This document shows, piece by piece, positions 1 through 10,018 of a stretch of 46,398 nt of DNA. The stretch spans positions 1-46,398 of the forward strand of contig CALQJI020000039.1 of the NCBI GenBank assembly GCA_943330855.2, given 5' to 3'. The DNA is from Klebsiella pneumoniae. GTDB taxonomy: Bacteria > Verrucomicrobiota > Verrucomicrobiia > Limisphaerales > SXTU01. The position numbers and the translations under genes were made by a program. The notes beneath the pieces were generated by a model, which did not search any database, was not told the DNA's origin, and saw nothing but the letters and a program-made list of their open reading frames with translations. Numbering within the stretch: position 1 is the stretch's first letter; every line of letters starts with the position of its first letter.

Positions 1-105
1 CACGCCGGGATGGATCCCTACGAGTTGAAGAAAAGGATTGAGGCCAAGCTGAAGAAATTCTTCACTGCCTTGGGTAAACTAGATCGTGAGTCAACGAAGA
101 CCTGA
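1..105 (+). CDS. C-terminal fragment of a transposase-like protein (partial, cut by window edge)
   Basis: Frame 1 is open from the first base to TGA at 103-105 and encodes 34 residues: a lysine-rich amphipathic tail containing MDPYELKKRIEAKLKKFF and ending in RESTKT. The start lies outside the window. The basic helical tail, its place in an exactly duplicated sequence and the flanking short direct repeats suggest the carboxyl end of an insertion-sequence transposase. The family cannot be named from so little sequence. The same fragment occurs at 46294-46398 on the minus strand. Confidence 0.45.
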   Translation, partial: HAGMDPYELKKRIEAKLKKFFTALGKLDRESTKT

Positions 106-147
106 CGGTCCCCTGCCCCCGGTAACATTTAGCCGTGAGTCAATACG
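1..147. repeat. Left copy of 147-bp inverted terminal repeat
   Basis: These 147 bases are repeated exactly, as the reverse complement, at 46252-46398; identity stops at base 148. The unit carries the 3' end of an open frame (1-105) and a 42-base tail. Inside it the decamer cgtgagtcaa occurs twice (85-94 and 134-143), the second copy close to the inner edge, as expected for the end of an insertion sequence with repeated terminal sites. Most likely both contig ends run into copies of one multicopy element in opposite orientation. A fold-back assembly artefact is the alternative. Confidence 0.85.
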
Positions 148-276
148 CACCCCAACTCTTCGGAGCGGGGGTCGGACGTGTGCGCACCGGCTGCGGAAAT
201 CCCCGTAGCACTTTTGGCTAGATTGGCCGCTGGCCCCCGCTTAACGTCGCCGCCAACACAGAAACCCAAGCACGCT

Positions 277-747
277 ATGGCCGAATTTTCCTTCAACTGT
301 CCCTTCTGCAACCTCGAACTGAGCATTGACGAGTCTGGCATCGGTCAGGAGATCGAGTGCCCCGGCTGCAAGGAAGTCCTCATCATCCCCACGCCCAGCG
401 GCAGCAACGCGGCAGCAGAGGCCGAGGAGGAAAGCATTCCGACCATCCCGCAAGGCAGCTTCCCTGAGGCGAAGATCATCAAGAACGTCGCCCCCTCGCT
501 CAACGTCGCGGCTAAGACGGTCAAGAAACTGCGGATGAAAACCTTCCGTCACCATGAGCACGTGAAGGATGGGAAAGACAACTTCGACGAAGTCGTGTCC
601 AGCTTCCTCGCCCAGCATCACGAGGACGACATCATCAGCCTCACCGGCATCCAATACACGCAGCAGTTCAAGCAGAAGGACGCCGAGGGCAAGGAGACCA
701 CGACCCCGGTCACCGAATACGGCGTGCTCGTGGAATACAAGGCCTGA
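277..747 (+). CDS. Zinc-ribbon protein with Cse60-like C-terminal domain (copy 1)
   Basis: A 156-residue protein of unknown function. The N-terminus is a compact zinc ribbon with two CxxC pairs (C8/C11 and C28/C31). A linker rich in Ala, Glu and Pro (about 35-85) follows, then a C-terminal domain (about 88-156) that starts near LRMKTF, contains a helix around DNFDEVVSSFLA and ends in YGVLVEYK. A paralogue with the same architecture lies at 17299-17826, matching in both CxxC pairs and in the C-terminal FDE..FL...I and YG(V/I)LV.YK motifs. The C-terminal pattern resembles the small Cse60/DUF2758 fold, which is inference. The ATG at 277 is chosen because the ribbon begins directly after it; an open extension to 178 has no conserved features. 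No Shine-Dalgarno is visible. Confidence 0.82.
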   Translation: MAEFSFNCPFCNLELSIDESGIGQEIECPGCKEVLIIPTPSGSNAAAEAEEESIPTIPQGSFPEAKIIKNVAPSLNVAAKTVKKLRMKTFRHHEHVKDGKDNFDEVVSSFLAQHHEDDIISLTGIQYTQQFKQKDAEGKETTTPVTEYGVLVEYKA

Positions 748-880
748 ACGGGAGGCCGCCGGTGGGGTTCACTCTGTCCGCGTCGTTCCGCACGCCACTC
801 CGAGGCAAAGCACCGCTACGCCCAACGCGAGATGAAGTCGGCAGTTCTTGGCGCAAGCTCCCACAACTCCGCGTGTCCGC

Positions 881-1294
881 TCAAACTTTTGTCCCACCCA
901 GCGCCAGCACGCGGGCGAACTGCTCCTTCGTCAGCGGCGAGACCGAGAGGCGTGACTGTCGAACCAACGGGATGCCAGCCAGCAACGCATCCGACTTGAT
1001 GACTTCGAGCGGGACGGGTTTCACGAACGCCTTCACCGGCGCGAGGTCCACGCACGACCAGTCGCCTTCCTCCGCCGTCGCGTCGGGATACGCTTCGCGC
1101 GTCACCTGCGCGATGCCGACAACTTCCTTGCCGGTCACGCTGTGATAGAAACACACGCGATCGCCGAGCTTCATCGCCCGCAAGTTTAGGCGCGCAGTAT
1201 AATTCCGCACCCCGGTCCATGCCGTGCCGCCGTCCTTCACAAAGGCCGCCCACGAGTAGGCCGCCGGTTCGGATTTCACGAGCCAGTAATTCAT
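881..1294 (-). CDS. EVE-domain protein
   Basis: A 137-residue protein consisting of one EVE domain. It opens with MNYWLVKSEP, the family's characteristic start, followed by W-x-G-V-R-N-Y and a GDRVCFYHS strand, then VVGIAQV and a YPD segment. EVE domains share the PUA-like fold and are thought to bind modified bases in DNA or RNA; the bacterial and human THYN1-type proteins have almost this length. The start at 1294 puts the conserved first strand at residue 2; an upstream in-frame start at 1369 would add 25 unconserved residues. It is divergent from the nuclease gene at 1395 with 100 bp between them, and convergent with the zinc-ribbon gene. Cytoplasmic; exact ligand unknown. Confidence 0.9.
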   Translation of the reverse strand: MNYWLVKSEPAAYSWAAFVKDGGTAWTGVRNYTARLNLRAMKLGDRVCFYHSVTGKEVVGIAQVTREAYPDATAEEGDWSCVDLAPVKAFVKPVPLEVIKSDALLAGIPLVRQSRLSVSPLTKEQFARVLALGGTKV

Positions 1295-1394
1295 GCGCAC
1301 AGAATGGGTCTGCCGGCAGCGCGAAGTCGAGGCCGTGCACCATCTCGGCGCAATCGCGCTTGTTCCCAAACGGTTGGTTTTCTACGCTGCCCTC

Positions 1395-1778
1395 ATGCCC
1401 ACGCCACCCCCCACCAGCGCGCCGCCCACGCAGCTCTTCCAGTATCGCGCCCACATCACCGCTGTTTACGATGGGGACACCTGCACGGCGGACATTGACC
1501 TCGGGCTCGGCGTTTGGGTGCGCGGCGAGAAGCTCCGGCTCCACCGCATCAACACGCCGGAGTTACGCGGTGCGGACGAGGCGAAAGGCAAGGCCGCGCG
1601 CGACCACCTCAAGTCCCTCGTCGAGGGCAAGGATGTGCTCCTGCAAACCATCAAAGACCGGCGCGAGAAATACGGCCGCTACCTCGCTGAAATCTGGCTG
1701 GAGCAACCCACCGCCGCGCCGTTGAACGTCAACGACGCCCTCGTCGCCGCTGGGCACGCGCGCTACCAAGATTACTGA
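1395..1778 (+). CDS. Thermonuclease (SNase)-family nuclease
   Basis: A 127-residue protein with a staphylococcal-nuclease fold. The calcium and catalytic motifs are in order: YDGDT (D26, D28), [10 protein letters not shown] (R51, E56) and KYGRYLAEI (R95). The spacing matches nucleases that cut DNA or RNA to 3'-phosphate products using Ca2+. No signal peptide is visible; the first 12 residues are Pro/Thr-rich, so it is cytoplasmic or exported by another route. ATG 1395 is preferred over an extension to 1293 that would overlap the EVE gene promoter region. The sulfatase gene starts 23 bp downstream on the same strand. No active-site residue is missing. Confidence 0.88.
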   Translation: MPTPPPTSAPPTQLFQYRAHITAVYDGDTCTADIDLGLGVWVRGEKLRLHRINTPELRGADEAKGKAARDHLKSLVEGKDVLLQTIKDRREKYGRYLAEIWLEQPTAAPLNVNDALVAAGHARYQDY

Positions 1779-1801
1779 ACCCACCATCTGCCGCTCACCC
1801 C

Positions 1802-3244
1802 ATGACTGCATTACTTCGCACCCTCCTCGTCGTGTTCGTGCTCGCCGCGACTGTTGCCGCCGCGCCCGTGCCGCGTTTGCCCAACGTCGTCGTCATCTTC
1901 TGCGACGACCTCGGCTACGCGGACATCGGCCCGTTCGGCTGCAAAGCCTACACCACGCCGCACCTCGACCGAATGGCGAAGGAAGGCCGCAAGTTCACCA
2001 ACTTCCATGTCTCGCAGGCGGTCTGTTCCGCGTCGCGCACCGCGCTGCTCACTGGCTGTTACAACAACCGCGTCGGCATCCACGGTGCGCTCGGGCCGAG
2101 TTCGCGCATCGGTATCCACGCGAACGAAATGACGATGGCCGAGGTCTTCAAGCAGAAGGGCTACGCCACCGGCATGGCGGGCAAGTGGCACCTCGGCCAT
2201 CACCCGCAGTTCCTCCCGGTGCGGCACGGCTTCGACGAATACTTCGGCCTGCCTTACTCCAACGACATGTGGCCGCATCACCCGGAGGCGAAGAAGGGCG
2301 CGTATCCGCCCCTGCCGCTCATCGAGGGCGACAAGGTGATTGACCCCGACATCACGCCGGAGAAGCAGCCGAACCTCACGACGTGGTATGCCGAGCGCGC
2401 GGTGAAGTTCATCGCCAAGAACAAGGACCGGCCCTTCTTCTTCTACCTCGCGCACTCGATGCCGCACGTCCCGCTCTTCGTGAGCGACAAGTTCAAGGGC
2501 AAGTCCGGCGCGGGCCTTTACGGCGACGTGATACAGGAGATTGACTGGTCCGTCGGGCAAGTTCTCGACACGTTGAAAAAGCACGGCCTCGATGACAACA
2601 CCCTCGTCGTCTTCACCAGCGACAACGGCCCGTGGCTGAGTTACGGCACGCACGCCGGCAGCGCGGGGCCGTTGCGTGAGGGCAAGGGCACGGCGTGGGA
2701 AGGCGGCACGCGCGTCCCGTGTCTCATGCGCTGGCCGGGCAAGCTCCCCGCCGGCACGAGCAGCGGCGAGATGCTCATGACCATTGATCTGCTGCCGACT
2801 TTCGCGCAGCTCATCGGCGCGAAACTTCCGGAGCACAAAATTGATGGTCTCGACGTGTGGCCGCTCCTCGTTGGCACGCCCGGCGCGAAGAACCCGCATG
2901 AGGCCTATTGGAGCTACTACGCGCAGAACGAGCTGCAGGCGATGTTCACCCCCGATGGCCGCTGGAAGCTGCAACTCCCACACGGCTTCCGCACGCTGGC
3001 GGGCCAGCCCGGGGGCACGGACGGCATCCCGGCAAAATATGCACCCGCCAAAATCACCGAGCCGCAGCTCTACGACCTGCACGCCGATGTGGGGGAAAAG
3101 ACCGATGTGGCCTCCTCGAATCCCGCTGTCGTTCAGCGCCTCCTCGCCCTCGCGGAGAAGGCGCGCGCAGAACTCGGCGACTCGCTCACGCAACGCAAAG
3201 GCAGCGGCGTGCGCGAGCCGGGCCGGCTGGCGGAGGGGAAGTAG
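1802..3244 (+). CDS. Secreted sulfatase (arylsulfatase family)
   Basis: A 480-residue sulfatase with an N-terminal signal peptide (about 1-20, ending AAA). The metal-binding DDLGY is at D35/D36. The formylglycine motif is C75-S-A-S-R79, a CxAxR variant of the usual CxPxR, followed by TALLTG. Further active-site elements are K128/H130 in GKWHLGH, H222, and D274/N275 in FTSDNGP. It should remove sulfate esters from polysaccharides or small aromatics in the periplasm or outside the cell, after a formylglycine-generating enzyme activates C75; no such enzyme is in the window. Length is normal for the family. Sulfatase expansion is typical of Verrucomicrobiota and Planctomycetota that degrade sulfated glycans. 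Confidence 0.95.
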   Translation: MTALLRTLLVVFVLAATVAAAPVPRLPNVVVIFCDDLGYADIGPFGCKAYTTPHLDRMAKEGRKFTNFHVSQAVCSASRTALLTGCYNNRVGIHGALGPSSRIGIHANEMTMAEVFKQKGYATGMAGKWHLGHHPQFLPVRHGFDEYFGLPYSNDMWPHHPEAKKGAYPPLPLIEGDKVIDPDITPEKQPNLTTWYAERAVKFIAKNKDRPFFFYLAHSMPHVPLFVSDKFKGKSGAGLYGDVIQEIDWSVGQVLDTLKKHGLDDNTLVVFTSDNGPWLSYGTHAGSAGPLREGKGTAWEGGTRVPCLMRWPGKLPAGTSSGEMLMTIDLLPTFAQLIGAKLPEHKIDGLDVWPLLVGTPGAKNPHEAYWSYYAQNELQAMFTPDGRWKLQLPHGFRTLAGQPGGTDGIPAKYAPAKITEPQLYDLHADVGEKTDVASSNPAVVQRLLALAEKARAELGDSLTQRKGSGVREPGRLAEGK

Positions 3245-3327
3245 TGTCATCGCGAAGGTGAACCGTCGGCTGTTCGCCCGCCTCGGCACGTTGACACGCC
3301 CCTGCCCGGTTCCTACCGTGACCTGAC

Positions 3328-4206
3328 ATGAATGCTTTGAAAGACTCGCTGGTGGAGTTGATTCGCCGGACTTCCGCCGAGCTGCCTGACGACGTGAACC
3401 GCGCGCTCGTCACCGCGTTGGAGAATGAGAAGAAGGGCACCATCGCTGCCAGTGCGTTGAAGATCATCGAGCAGAACATCGAGCTGGCGAAGCGGAAGTC
3501 GCAGCCCATCTGCCAGGACACGGGCAGCGTGATCTTCTACGTGGATTGCCCCGTCAACTTTGACCAAATCGCCTGCGAGGAAGCCGCGCGCGAGGCGGTG
3601 AAGGCGGCGACGAAGATTGGTTACCTCCGCCAAAACTCCGTGGATTCCCTCACCGGCAAGAACGACGGCACGAACCTCGGCCCTGGTGCGCCGGCCATCC
3701 ACTTCCACCAGCATCGCTCGCCGGAAATCGCCGTGCGGCTCGTGCTCAAGGGCGGCGGTTGCGAAAACGTCGGCGCGCAATACTCCCTGCCCGCTGAGAA
3801 GCTCCACGCCAACCGCGACCTCGACGGCTGCCGCAAAGTCATCCTCGATGCCGTGCTCCAAGCGCAGGGCAAGGGCTGCGGCCCGGGCATCCTGGGCGTG
3901 TGCATCGGCGGCGACCGCGCGACGGGCTACGAGTTCAGCAAGCAGCAGTTCCTCCGCCTCCTCGACGACCGCAACCCGAACCCGGAACTCGACGCGTTGG
4001 AGCAAGACATCTTGAAGACCGCGAACGAACTGGGCATCGGCCCGATGGGCTTCGGCGGCAAGACGACGTTGCTCGGCGTGAAAATCTGCGCGGCCAACCG
4101 CGTCCCCGCGTCGTTCTTCGTGAGCGTGAGCTACATGTGCTGGGCCTATCGCCGGCAGGGTGTGGTGCTGGGCGCGGAGGGGGCGATCAACTCGTGGCTC
4201 TATTAA
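3328..4206 (+). CDS. Class I fumarate hydratase / tartrate dehydratase, alpha subunit
   Basis: A 292-residue protein matching the N-terminal half of iron-sulfur class I hydro-lyases (FumA/TtdA type). CQDTG at residues 62-66 is the family signature. Candidate [4Fe-4S] cysteines are C62, C184 (KGCGPG) and C271 (SYMCWAYRR). KGGG-C-EN at 141-147 matches the substrate loop, although a serine is more usual where C145 sits. With the beta subunit 7 bp downstream it would hydrate fumarate to malate in the TCA cycle. L-tartrate dehydratase cannot be excluded from sequence alone. Cytoplasmic, oxygen-sensitive cluster. Confidence 0.92.
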   Translation: MNALKDSLVELIRRTSAELPDDVNRALVTALENEKKGTIAASALKIIEQNIELAKRKSQPICQDTGSVIFYVDCPVNFDQIACEEAAREAVKAATKIGYLRQNSVDSLTGKNDGTNLGPGAPAIHFHQHRSPEIAVRLVLKGGGCENVGAQYSLPAEKLHANRDLDGCRKVILDAVLQAQGKGCGPGILGVCIGGDRATGYEFSKQQFLRLLDDRNPNPELDALEQDILKTANELGIGPMGFGGKTTLLGVKICAANRVPASFFVSVSYMCWAYRRQGVVLGAEGAINSWLY

Positions 4207-4213
4207 TTCGATT

Positions 4214-4789
4214 ATGATTTCTCTCACCTTCCCCTTCACCGAAGCCCAAGTCCGCGCGCTCAAAGTTGGCGAGGAGGTCCTCATCTCCGGCATCGTCTTC
4301 ACCGGGCGCGACGCGGTGCACAAGTATCTGCACGAGGGCGGCGCGCTGCCGCCGGGCGTCTCGCTCCGTGATGGCATTATCTACCACTGCGGCCCGGTGA
4401 TGATGAAGCAGGCCGATGGCTCCTATCGCTGCACCGCCGCCGGCCCCACCACGTCCATCCGCGAGGAGCCGTATCAGTGGCAGATCATCCGCGATTTCGG
4501 CGTGCGCGGCGTCATCGGCAAAGGCGGCATGGGCGAGAAGACCCTCGCGGCCTGCAAGGAACACGGCTGCGTTTATCTGCACGCCATCGGCGGCGCGGCG
4601 CAGGTGCTGGCCGAGTGCGTGAAGCGCGTGCGCAATGTCTATTTCGCGGAGGAGTTCGGCTCGCCCGAGGCCATCTGGGAACTGGAAATCGAGAACTTCC
4701 CCGCCGTGGTCACGATTGATGCGCACGGGAACTCGCTGCACAAGGAAGTCATGGCCGCGAGCAGTGCGGCGCTGGCGGAGCGGCTGTGA
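4214..4789 (+). CDS. Class I fumarate hydratase / tartrate dehydratase, beta subunit
   Basis: A 191-residue partner of the preceding alpha subunit, equal to the C-terminal half of single-chain class I fumarases. Family features are the GRDAVHK segment, YHCGPV, AAGPTTS-x-R and the IGKGGM loop. The ATG at 4214 lies 7 bp after the alpha stop codon; upstream in-frame codons overlap the alpha gene and are unconserved. The two genes form a tight operon and must act together, because the active site sits between the subunits. Two-gene fumarases are common in anaerobes and in PVC bacteria. Confidence 0.92.
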   Translation: MISLTFPFTEAQVRALKVGEEVLISGIVFTGRDAVHKYLHEGGALPPGVSLRDGIIYHCGPVMMKQADGSYRCTAAGPTTSIREEPYQWQIIRDFGVRGVIGKGGMGEKTLAACKEHGCVYLHAIGGAAQVLAECVKRVRNVYFAEEFGSPEAIWELEIENFPAVVTIDAHGNSLHKEVMAASSAALAERL

Positions 4790-4866
4790 TGCACGCGGGC
4801 GCTGGGCTTTAAAGGCGGGGCGACGCTAAGCCAGTGGGAGTCCGCGCATGGCTACCATCTATCCGC

Positions 4867-6150
<1,284 letters not shown>

Positions 6151-6839
6151 ATCAGGACGGCGCGCAACGTAGCAGGGCGGGGCGCGGAGCGGAAGGGCGG
6201 CGTGCTGGCAGTAGGGGCGGATCCACTTTCAGGTTAGCACCCACCGCCGTGCGGTTGTGCTGGGCACGGACGCAATCCGAATTCCGAAATGGATTTTTGC
6301 CCCGAAAGGGCAGCAAAAGCGCAAAACCAAGCTTCTGGTAAGAAAACGGACCGGGCGGGAATTTCCCCGCCGCTTGCCATCTTCAGCTCGGCTCCTGTGT
6401 GTTCTTTGCGCCCTTTCGCGGCTCAACTTGGGAATTCGGGCTTAACGGGGCCAAACCAGAGCTGGGCTGCGACTGACTTGGCCTTCGGCCTCGGATAGTT
6501 GCGCGTAGTAGGCGTAGGCCGCGCATAACGCCAAGAGCGCGAAGATGACTGCGCCGATTCTCTGCATGGTTTTCATGGGTGGATTTGCGTTGGTGCGTGA
6601 AGGCCCGGGGTCAACGAGTTGAGTCAAACTAGGTGGTCATGCTCTGGAGTGTGGCGGAGCGCGTTCCTTCGGTCTCTCCCCCGAACGGGGTAGGCGAAGC
6701 GGTGGGGGGAGCAGCAGCGCCGGGTAATGGCGAAGGGATGCGGACAAGCAGATAGGTAATCACCCGTTTGTGGTATATCGCGATCGGTAGGGGTGTGTCA
6801 GGGTGGTGCCCGAACTCCATTTTATGGTTTGAGATTCTT
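6151..6839. other. Mostly non-coding 0.7-kb region with repeat remnants
   Basis: Apart from one possible small protein (6442-6576, minus) I see no gene. It contains a diffuse inverted pair built on cgaaagggc (6301-6326 against 6402-6421), the type of 'gcgaaagggcgcaaag' spacer repeat common in these genomes, and a small GC hairpin at 6354-6371. A C/G-tract hairpin at 6674-6711 pairs ctccccc with gggggag and belongs to the same style as the repeat inside the gene at 34861. The last 70 bases presumably hold the promoter of the kinase operon, but no clear -35/-10 pair can be assigned. Confidence 0.5.
6442..6576 (-). CDS. Possible small membrane-anchored protein
   Basis: A 44-residue open frame starting MKTMQRIGAVIFALLAL, a short basic head followed by a 14-16 residue hydrophobic stretch, then a polar tail. 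This reads like a signal anchor or a tiny exported protein. No family is recognised and there is no Shine-Dalgarno. The start at 6576 is the Met directly before the hydrophobic segment; the frame extends to 6627 with unremarkable residues. It could be a chance frame in a repeat-rich spacer. Confidence 0.35.
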   Translation of the reverse strand: MKTMQRIGAVIFALLALCAAYAYYAQLSEAEGQVSRSPALVWPR

Positions 6840-8435
6840 ATGGCTTTAACTTTGTCCGCTGAGAACGCGCTGCTGCGGTCGGCTTTGGATGTGGCCCGCG
6901 AGAGCGTGTGCCTCTTGAAGGAGGACCAGTTCATCTACGTGAATCGCGCGCAGGCGAAAATGTTCGGCTACTCTCATCCCGAGGAGTTGATCGGCCGGCC
7001 GTGGCAGGAGCTCTACGGCTCGACCGAGCAAGCCTACCTGGAGCGCTACGCACGCCCGGCGCTGCTGCGCACGGGGAACTGGAGCGGCGCCACGGTCGCC
7101 CAGCGGCGGGACGGCTCCACCTTTACCAAGCGCCTCTCCCTACAGACCCTGCCGGATGGGTATTTGATCTGCATCGGCAGTGACATCACCGAACTGGAGG
7201 CGTCCCGGGAGCGGCTCGAAACCATCAACGCGGAGCTACTCATCCGGTCGGAGCAACTGCGGCAGGCCAACGAGCAACTCGAAGCTGCCGCCCGGTTGAA
7301 GGACGAGTTCATGGCCAACATGAGCCACGAGTTGCGGACCCCGCTCACGGCCATGCTCGGCATGACGGATGTGCTCGCCGAGAAAATCCACGGCCCCTTG
7401 TCGTTGGGACAGCAGCGGAGCGTCGAGATCATCGCCAGCAGCAGCCAGCACCTGCTGGGCTTGATCAATGACATCCTGGACCTCGCCAAGATAGATGCCC
7501 GGATGCTGGAGTTGGATCTGAAGCCGGTCTCCGTTGCCAGCGCCAGCCAAGCCGTGCTGGAGATCGTGCTGCCCCTCGCCGAAGCCAAGGGCGTGGAGCT
7601 GACCTTTTTGTCCGCCCCATCCGTGGGCTTCGTGCGAGCGGACGAGCGCCGGCTCCGGCAAATCCTGCTGAACCTCCTGGGCAACGCCGTAAAGTTCACG
7701 CCGGCCAAGGGCGCGGTGCGCCTGACCGTGAGCGCCGAGGACGATGGGCAGAGCGTGCGCTTCAGCGTGACCGACACCGGCATCGGCATCTCGCCTGAGG
7801 GGTTGGCGGAGCTGTTCCAACCCTTCAAGCAACTGCACCGGAGTGATTTGAACCTTAACTACGAGGGCACCGGGCTGGGACTCGCCTTGGCGCGGCGGCT
7901 GGTGGAACTGCACGGCGGCCGCCTCACCGTCGAAAGCACCGTGGGCCAAGGCTCCTGTTTCGCGGCCATCCTCCCGCTTAGGGAAATGCCTCCTCAGCTC
8001 TCGTCCGACAGCTTGGACAACGGCGACCACGCCGGCCGCCCGCCGCGGCTCGAGCCACCCCAGTTCCGCGTCCTGCTGGTGGATGACCACGAAGCTAACC
8101 TTGAGGCACACATGGATTACCTCACGGCCAAACGCTGGCAGGTGACGACCGCCCGGAGCGGCTTGGAAGCCATCGCTCTGGTCGAACCGGATCGGTTCGA
8201 CCTCATTCTTATGGATGTCCAGATGCCGGGAATCGACGGCTTGGAAGCCATCCGCCGGATTCGGAGCTTGCCCCACGGCGGCTCCATTCCGATCATTGCG
8301 CTGACCGCCCTCGCCATGCCGCAGGACCGCGAGAAGTGCCTGGCCGTTGGCGCGAACCGCTACATCAGCAAGCCCGTTGCGATGTCGGCGCTGAACATCG
8401 AAATGCATCAACTGTTGGAAGAATCACACTCATGA
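6840..8435 (+). CDS. Hybrid sensor histidine kinase (PAS-HisKA-HATPase-REC)
   Basis: A 531-residue soluble hybrid kinase with no transmembrane segment. Order: PAS domain (about 10-120), a short coiled coil, HisKA with the phosphoacceptor H163 in NMSHELRTPLTAMLG, HATPase_c with N282 in LLNLLGNAVKFTP, DTGIGIS and GTGLGLAL, then a C-terminal receiver with D415/D416, the phosphorylated D459 in LILMDVQMPG and K511. All catalytic residues are present. It probably senses a cytoplasmic or redox signal through PAS and relays phosphate from H163 to D459 and on to partner proteins. ATG 6840 is chosen because the PAS helix begins just after it. It overlaps the next gene by 4 bp (ATGA), so the two are translationally coupled. 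Confidence 0.95.
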   Translation: MALTLSAENALLRSALDVARESVCLLKEDQFIYVNRAQAKMFGYSHPEELIGRPWQELYGSTEQAYLERYARPALLRTGNWSGATVAQRRDGSTFTKRLSLQTLPDGYLICIGSDITELEASRERLETINAELLIRSEQLRQANEQLEAAARLKDEFMANMSHELRTPLTAMLGMTDVLAEKIHGPLSLGQQRSVEIIASSSQHLLGLINDILDLAKIDARMLELDLKPVSVASASQAVLEIVLPLAEAKGVELTFLSAPSVGFVRADERRLRQILLNLLGNAVKFTPAKGAVRLTVSAEDDGQSVRFSVTDTGIGISPEGLAELFQPFKQLHRSDLNLNYEGTGLGLALARRLVELHGGRLTVESTVGQGSCFAAILPLREMPPQLSSDSLDNGDHAGRPPRLEPPQFRVLLVDDHEANLEAHMDYLTAKRWQVTTARSGLEAIALVEPDRFDLILMDVQMPGIDGLEAIRRIRSLPHGGSIPIIALTALAMPQDREKCLAVGANRYISKPVAMSALNIEMHQLLEESHS

Positions 8436-9970
8436 ACACCGCTCAACCGCCCGTCACCACCATCCTGGTGGTGGATGATGACGCCCGCATCCGCGAAACC
8501 CTGGAGAACCTCCTGACGAACCCGCAGCACCGGCTCGCCTTCGCCAGTTCGGGAGCAGAAGGCCTGCGCCGGGCGAGCGCGTTGATGCCCGACCTGATCC
8601 TGCTGGATGTCATGATGCCGGAGTTGGACGGGTTCGAGGTGTGTCGGCGGATTCGCTCCAGCACCGCCCTCGCGGAAATCCCCGTGCTGATGCTCACGGC
8701 CTTGGACGACCGGAATTCGCGGCTCAAAGGCATCGAGGCCGGGGCGGATGACTTCATCCAAAAGCCGTTCGACTCGATCGAGCTGCGCGCGCGCGTGCGC
8801 ACCATCACCGGCCTGAGCCGTTACCGGAAGTTGCTGGCTGGCCGCGAGCGTTCCCAGTGGCTGGTGGACAATTCGCAGGACGCGGTGCTGGTCGTGGACT
8901 CGCTGCTCTGCGTGCGTTATCTGAACCGCGCCGCCAGGACGCTGCTGCAACTGCAGCCCGGCGCGGATGCGGAGCCGGACATTCACCTGATGGAAGTGCT
9001 GCACGGGCACTTCCGCTGCGAGCCGCGTAAGGCTTGGGCAACCTGGCTGGAGCATCCCACCGCCTCGCCTTCACCTCCGCTCCTGCTCGTCCGCCCCGCC
9101 ACGGAAACGTCGTTGGCCTCCTGGCACGAGGTGTGGGTGCAGTCGGCGAGCGGGGTGCCGGGCGGAGAAATCATCCTTCAGATCCGGGACATCACCCACT
9201 TCATCCAGGCCCGGCTGAACCAATGGAGTTTCGAGCGAGCCGTCTCCCACAAGCTGGCCACCCCACTGACCGGTGTGATGGGTATCTTGGATATCCTGCG
9301 GAAGGATATGATCCAGCAGATTCACGATACGGAAGTGATCGAGTTCATCGGGCTGTTGGGCCGGAGCGCGGACCGACTGCATAACGCGGTGAAAGAGGTG
9401 CTGCGCTACGCCGAGCTAACGAATGTGCCGCTCGCGGGGGAGGGATTTTCGCTGACGGGGTTGACCCAGCTCATCGGGGCGGCAGCCGCCGTGGCCGGCG
9501 TCGAGGGCGGGGTGGCGGATGTGGAGGTCGAACTGGCGGACAACGTCTGGGGTCTGCAAGTGACCCTGTCGGAACGAACGGTTGATTTGATCCTGGTGCA
9601 ACTCTTTGAAAATGCCGTCCAGTTTCATCCTAAGCGTCAGCCGAAGATCAGATTAACCGTCGCCCGTGACGCCAATCCAGAACGGGTCCTCTTCCGGATG
9701 CAGGATGATGGCATCACGCTGAGTTCTGAGCAGCTCCAGCAGGTGTGGGAGCCATACTACCAAGCCGAAAAGTTGATGACCGGCCAAGTTCCGGGCATGG
9801 GGCTGGGTCTGTCGCGCATCGCCATGCTGGTGGCCCAAAGCGGGGGCGAGTGCTGGATGGAGAACGTGGTGGGTGGTCCCGGCGTGGTCGTCTGCCTCAC
9901 GCTTCCCCGCGTTTCTACTACCGACCCCGACCCCGTCGTCCCGGCGACGAGTGCCGCCACCCTCCGATGA
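8432..9970 (+). CDS. Receiver-linked histidine kinase (REC-PAS-HisKA-HATPase)
   Basis: A 512-residue protein coupled to the kinase upstream. An N-terminal receiver has DDD at 15-17, D59 in LILLDVMMPELDG and K111. A PAS-like sensor follows (about 140-260), then a HisKA-like segment with H273 in VSHKLATPLTG, where the usual HELRTPL is changed, then an HATPase domain with N394 in LFENAVQFHP. The G1 box is degenerate: DDGITL (425-430) instead of DxGxG. The GMGLGLSR box is intact. The receiver probably takes phosphate from the first kinase and controls this module's own activity. Whether it can still autophosphorylate is uncertain because of the altered H and G1 boxes. Confidence 0.9.
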   Translation: MNTAQPPVTTILVVDDDARIRETLENLLTNPQHRLAFASSGAEGLRRASALMPDLILLDVMMPELDGFEVCRRIRSSTALAEIPVLMLTALDDRNSRLKGIEAGADDFIQKPFDSIELRARVRTITGLSRYRKLLAGRERSQWLVDNSQDAVLVVDSLLCVRYLNRAARTLLQLQPGADAEPDIHLMEVLHGHFRCEPRKAWATWLEHPTASPSPPLLLVRPATETSLASWHEVWVQSASGVPGGEIILQIRDITHFIQARLNQWSFERAVSHKLATPLTGVMGILDILRKDMIQQIHDTEVIEFIGLLGRSADRLHNAVKEVLRYAELTNVPLAGEGFSLTGLTQLIGAAAAVAGVEGGVADVEVELADNVWGLQVTLSERTVDLILVQLFENAVQFHPKRQPKIRLTVARDANPERVLFRMQDDGITLSSEQLQQVWEPYYQAEKLMTGQVPGMGLGLSRIAMLVAQSGGECWMENVVGGPGVVVCLTLPRVSTTDPDPVVPATSAATLR

Positions 9971-10018
9971 CTGCGAATCCGCCAAACCAGTGAAGCCAAT
10001 TCGCTGCGAACCTCAACG

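Noticed and set aside
6229..6426. Minus-strand 65-codon frame upstream of hflX
   Set aside because: It overlaps spacer repeats and has no signal peptide, motif or start context.
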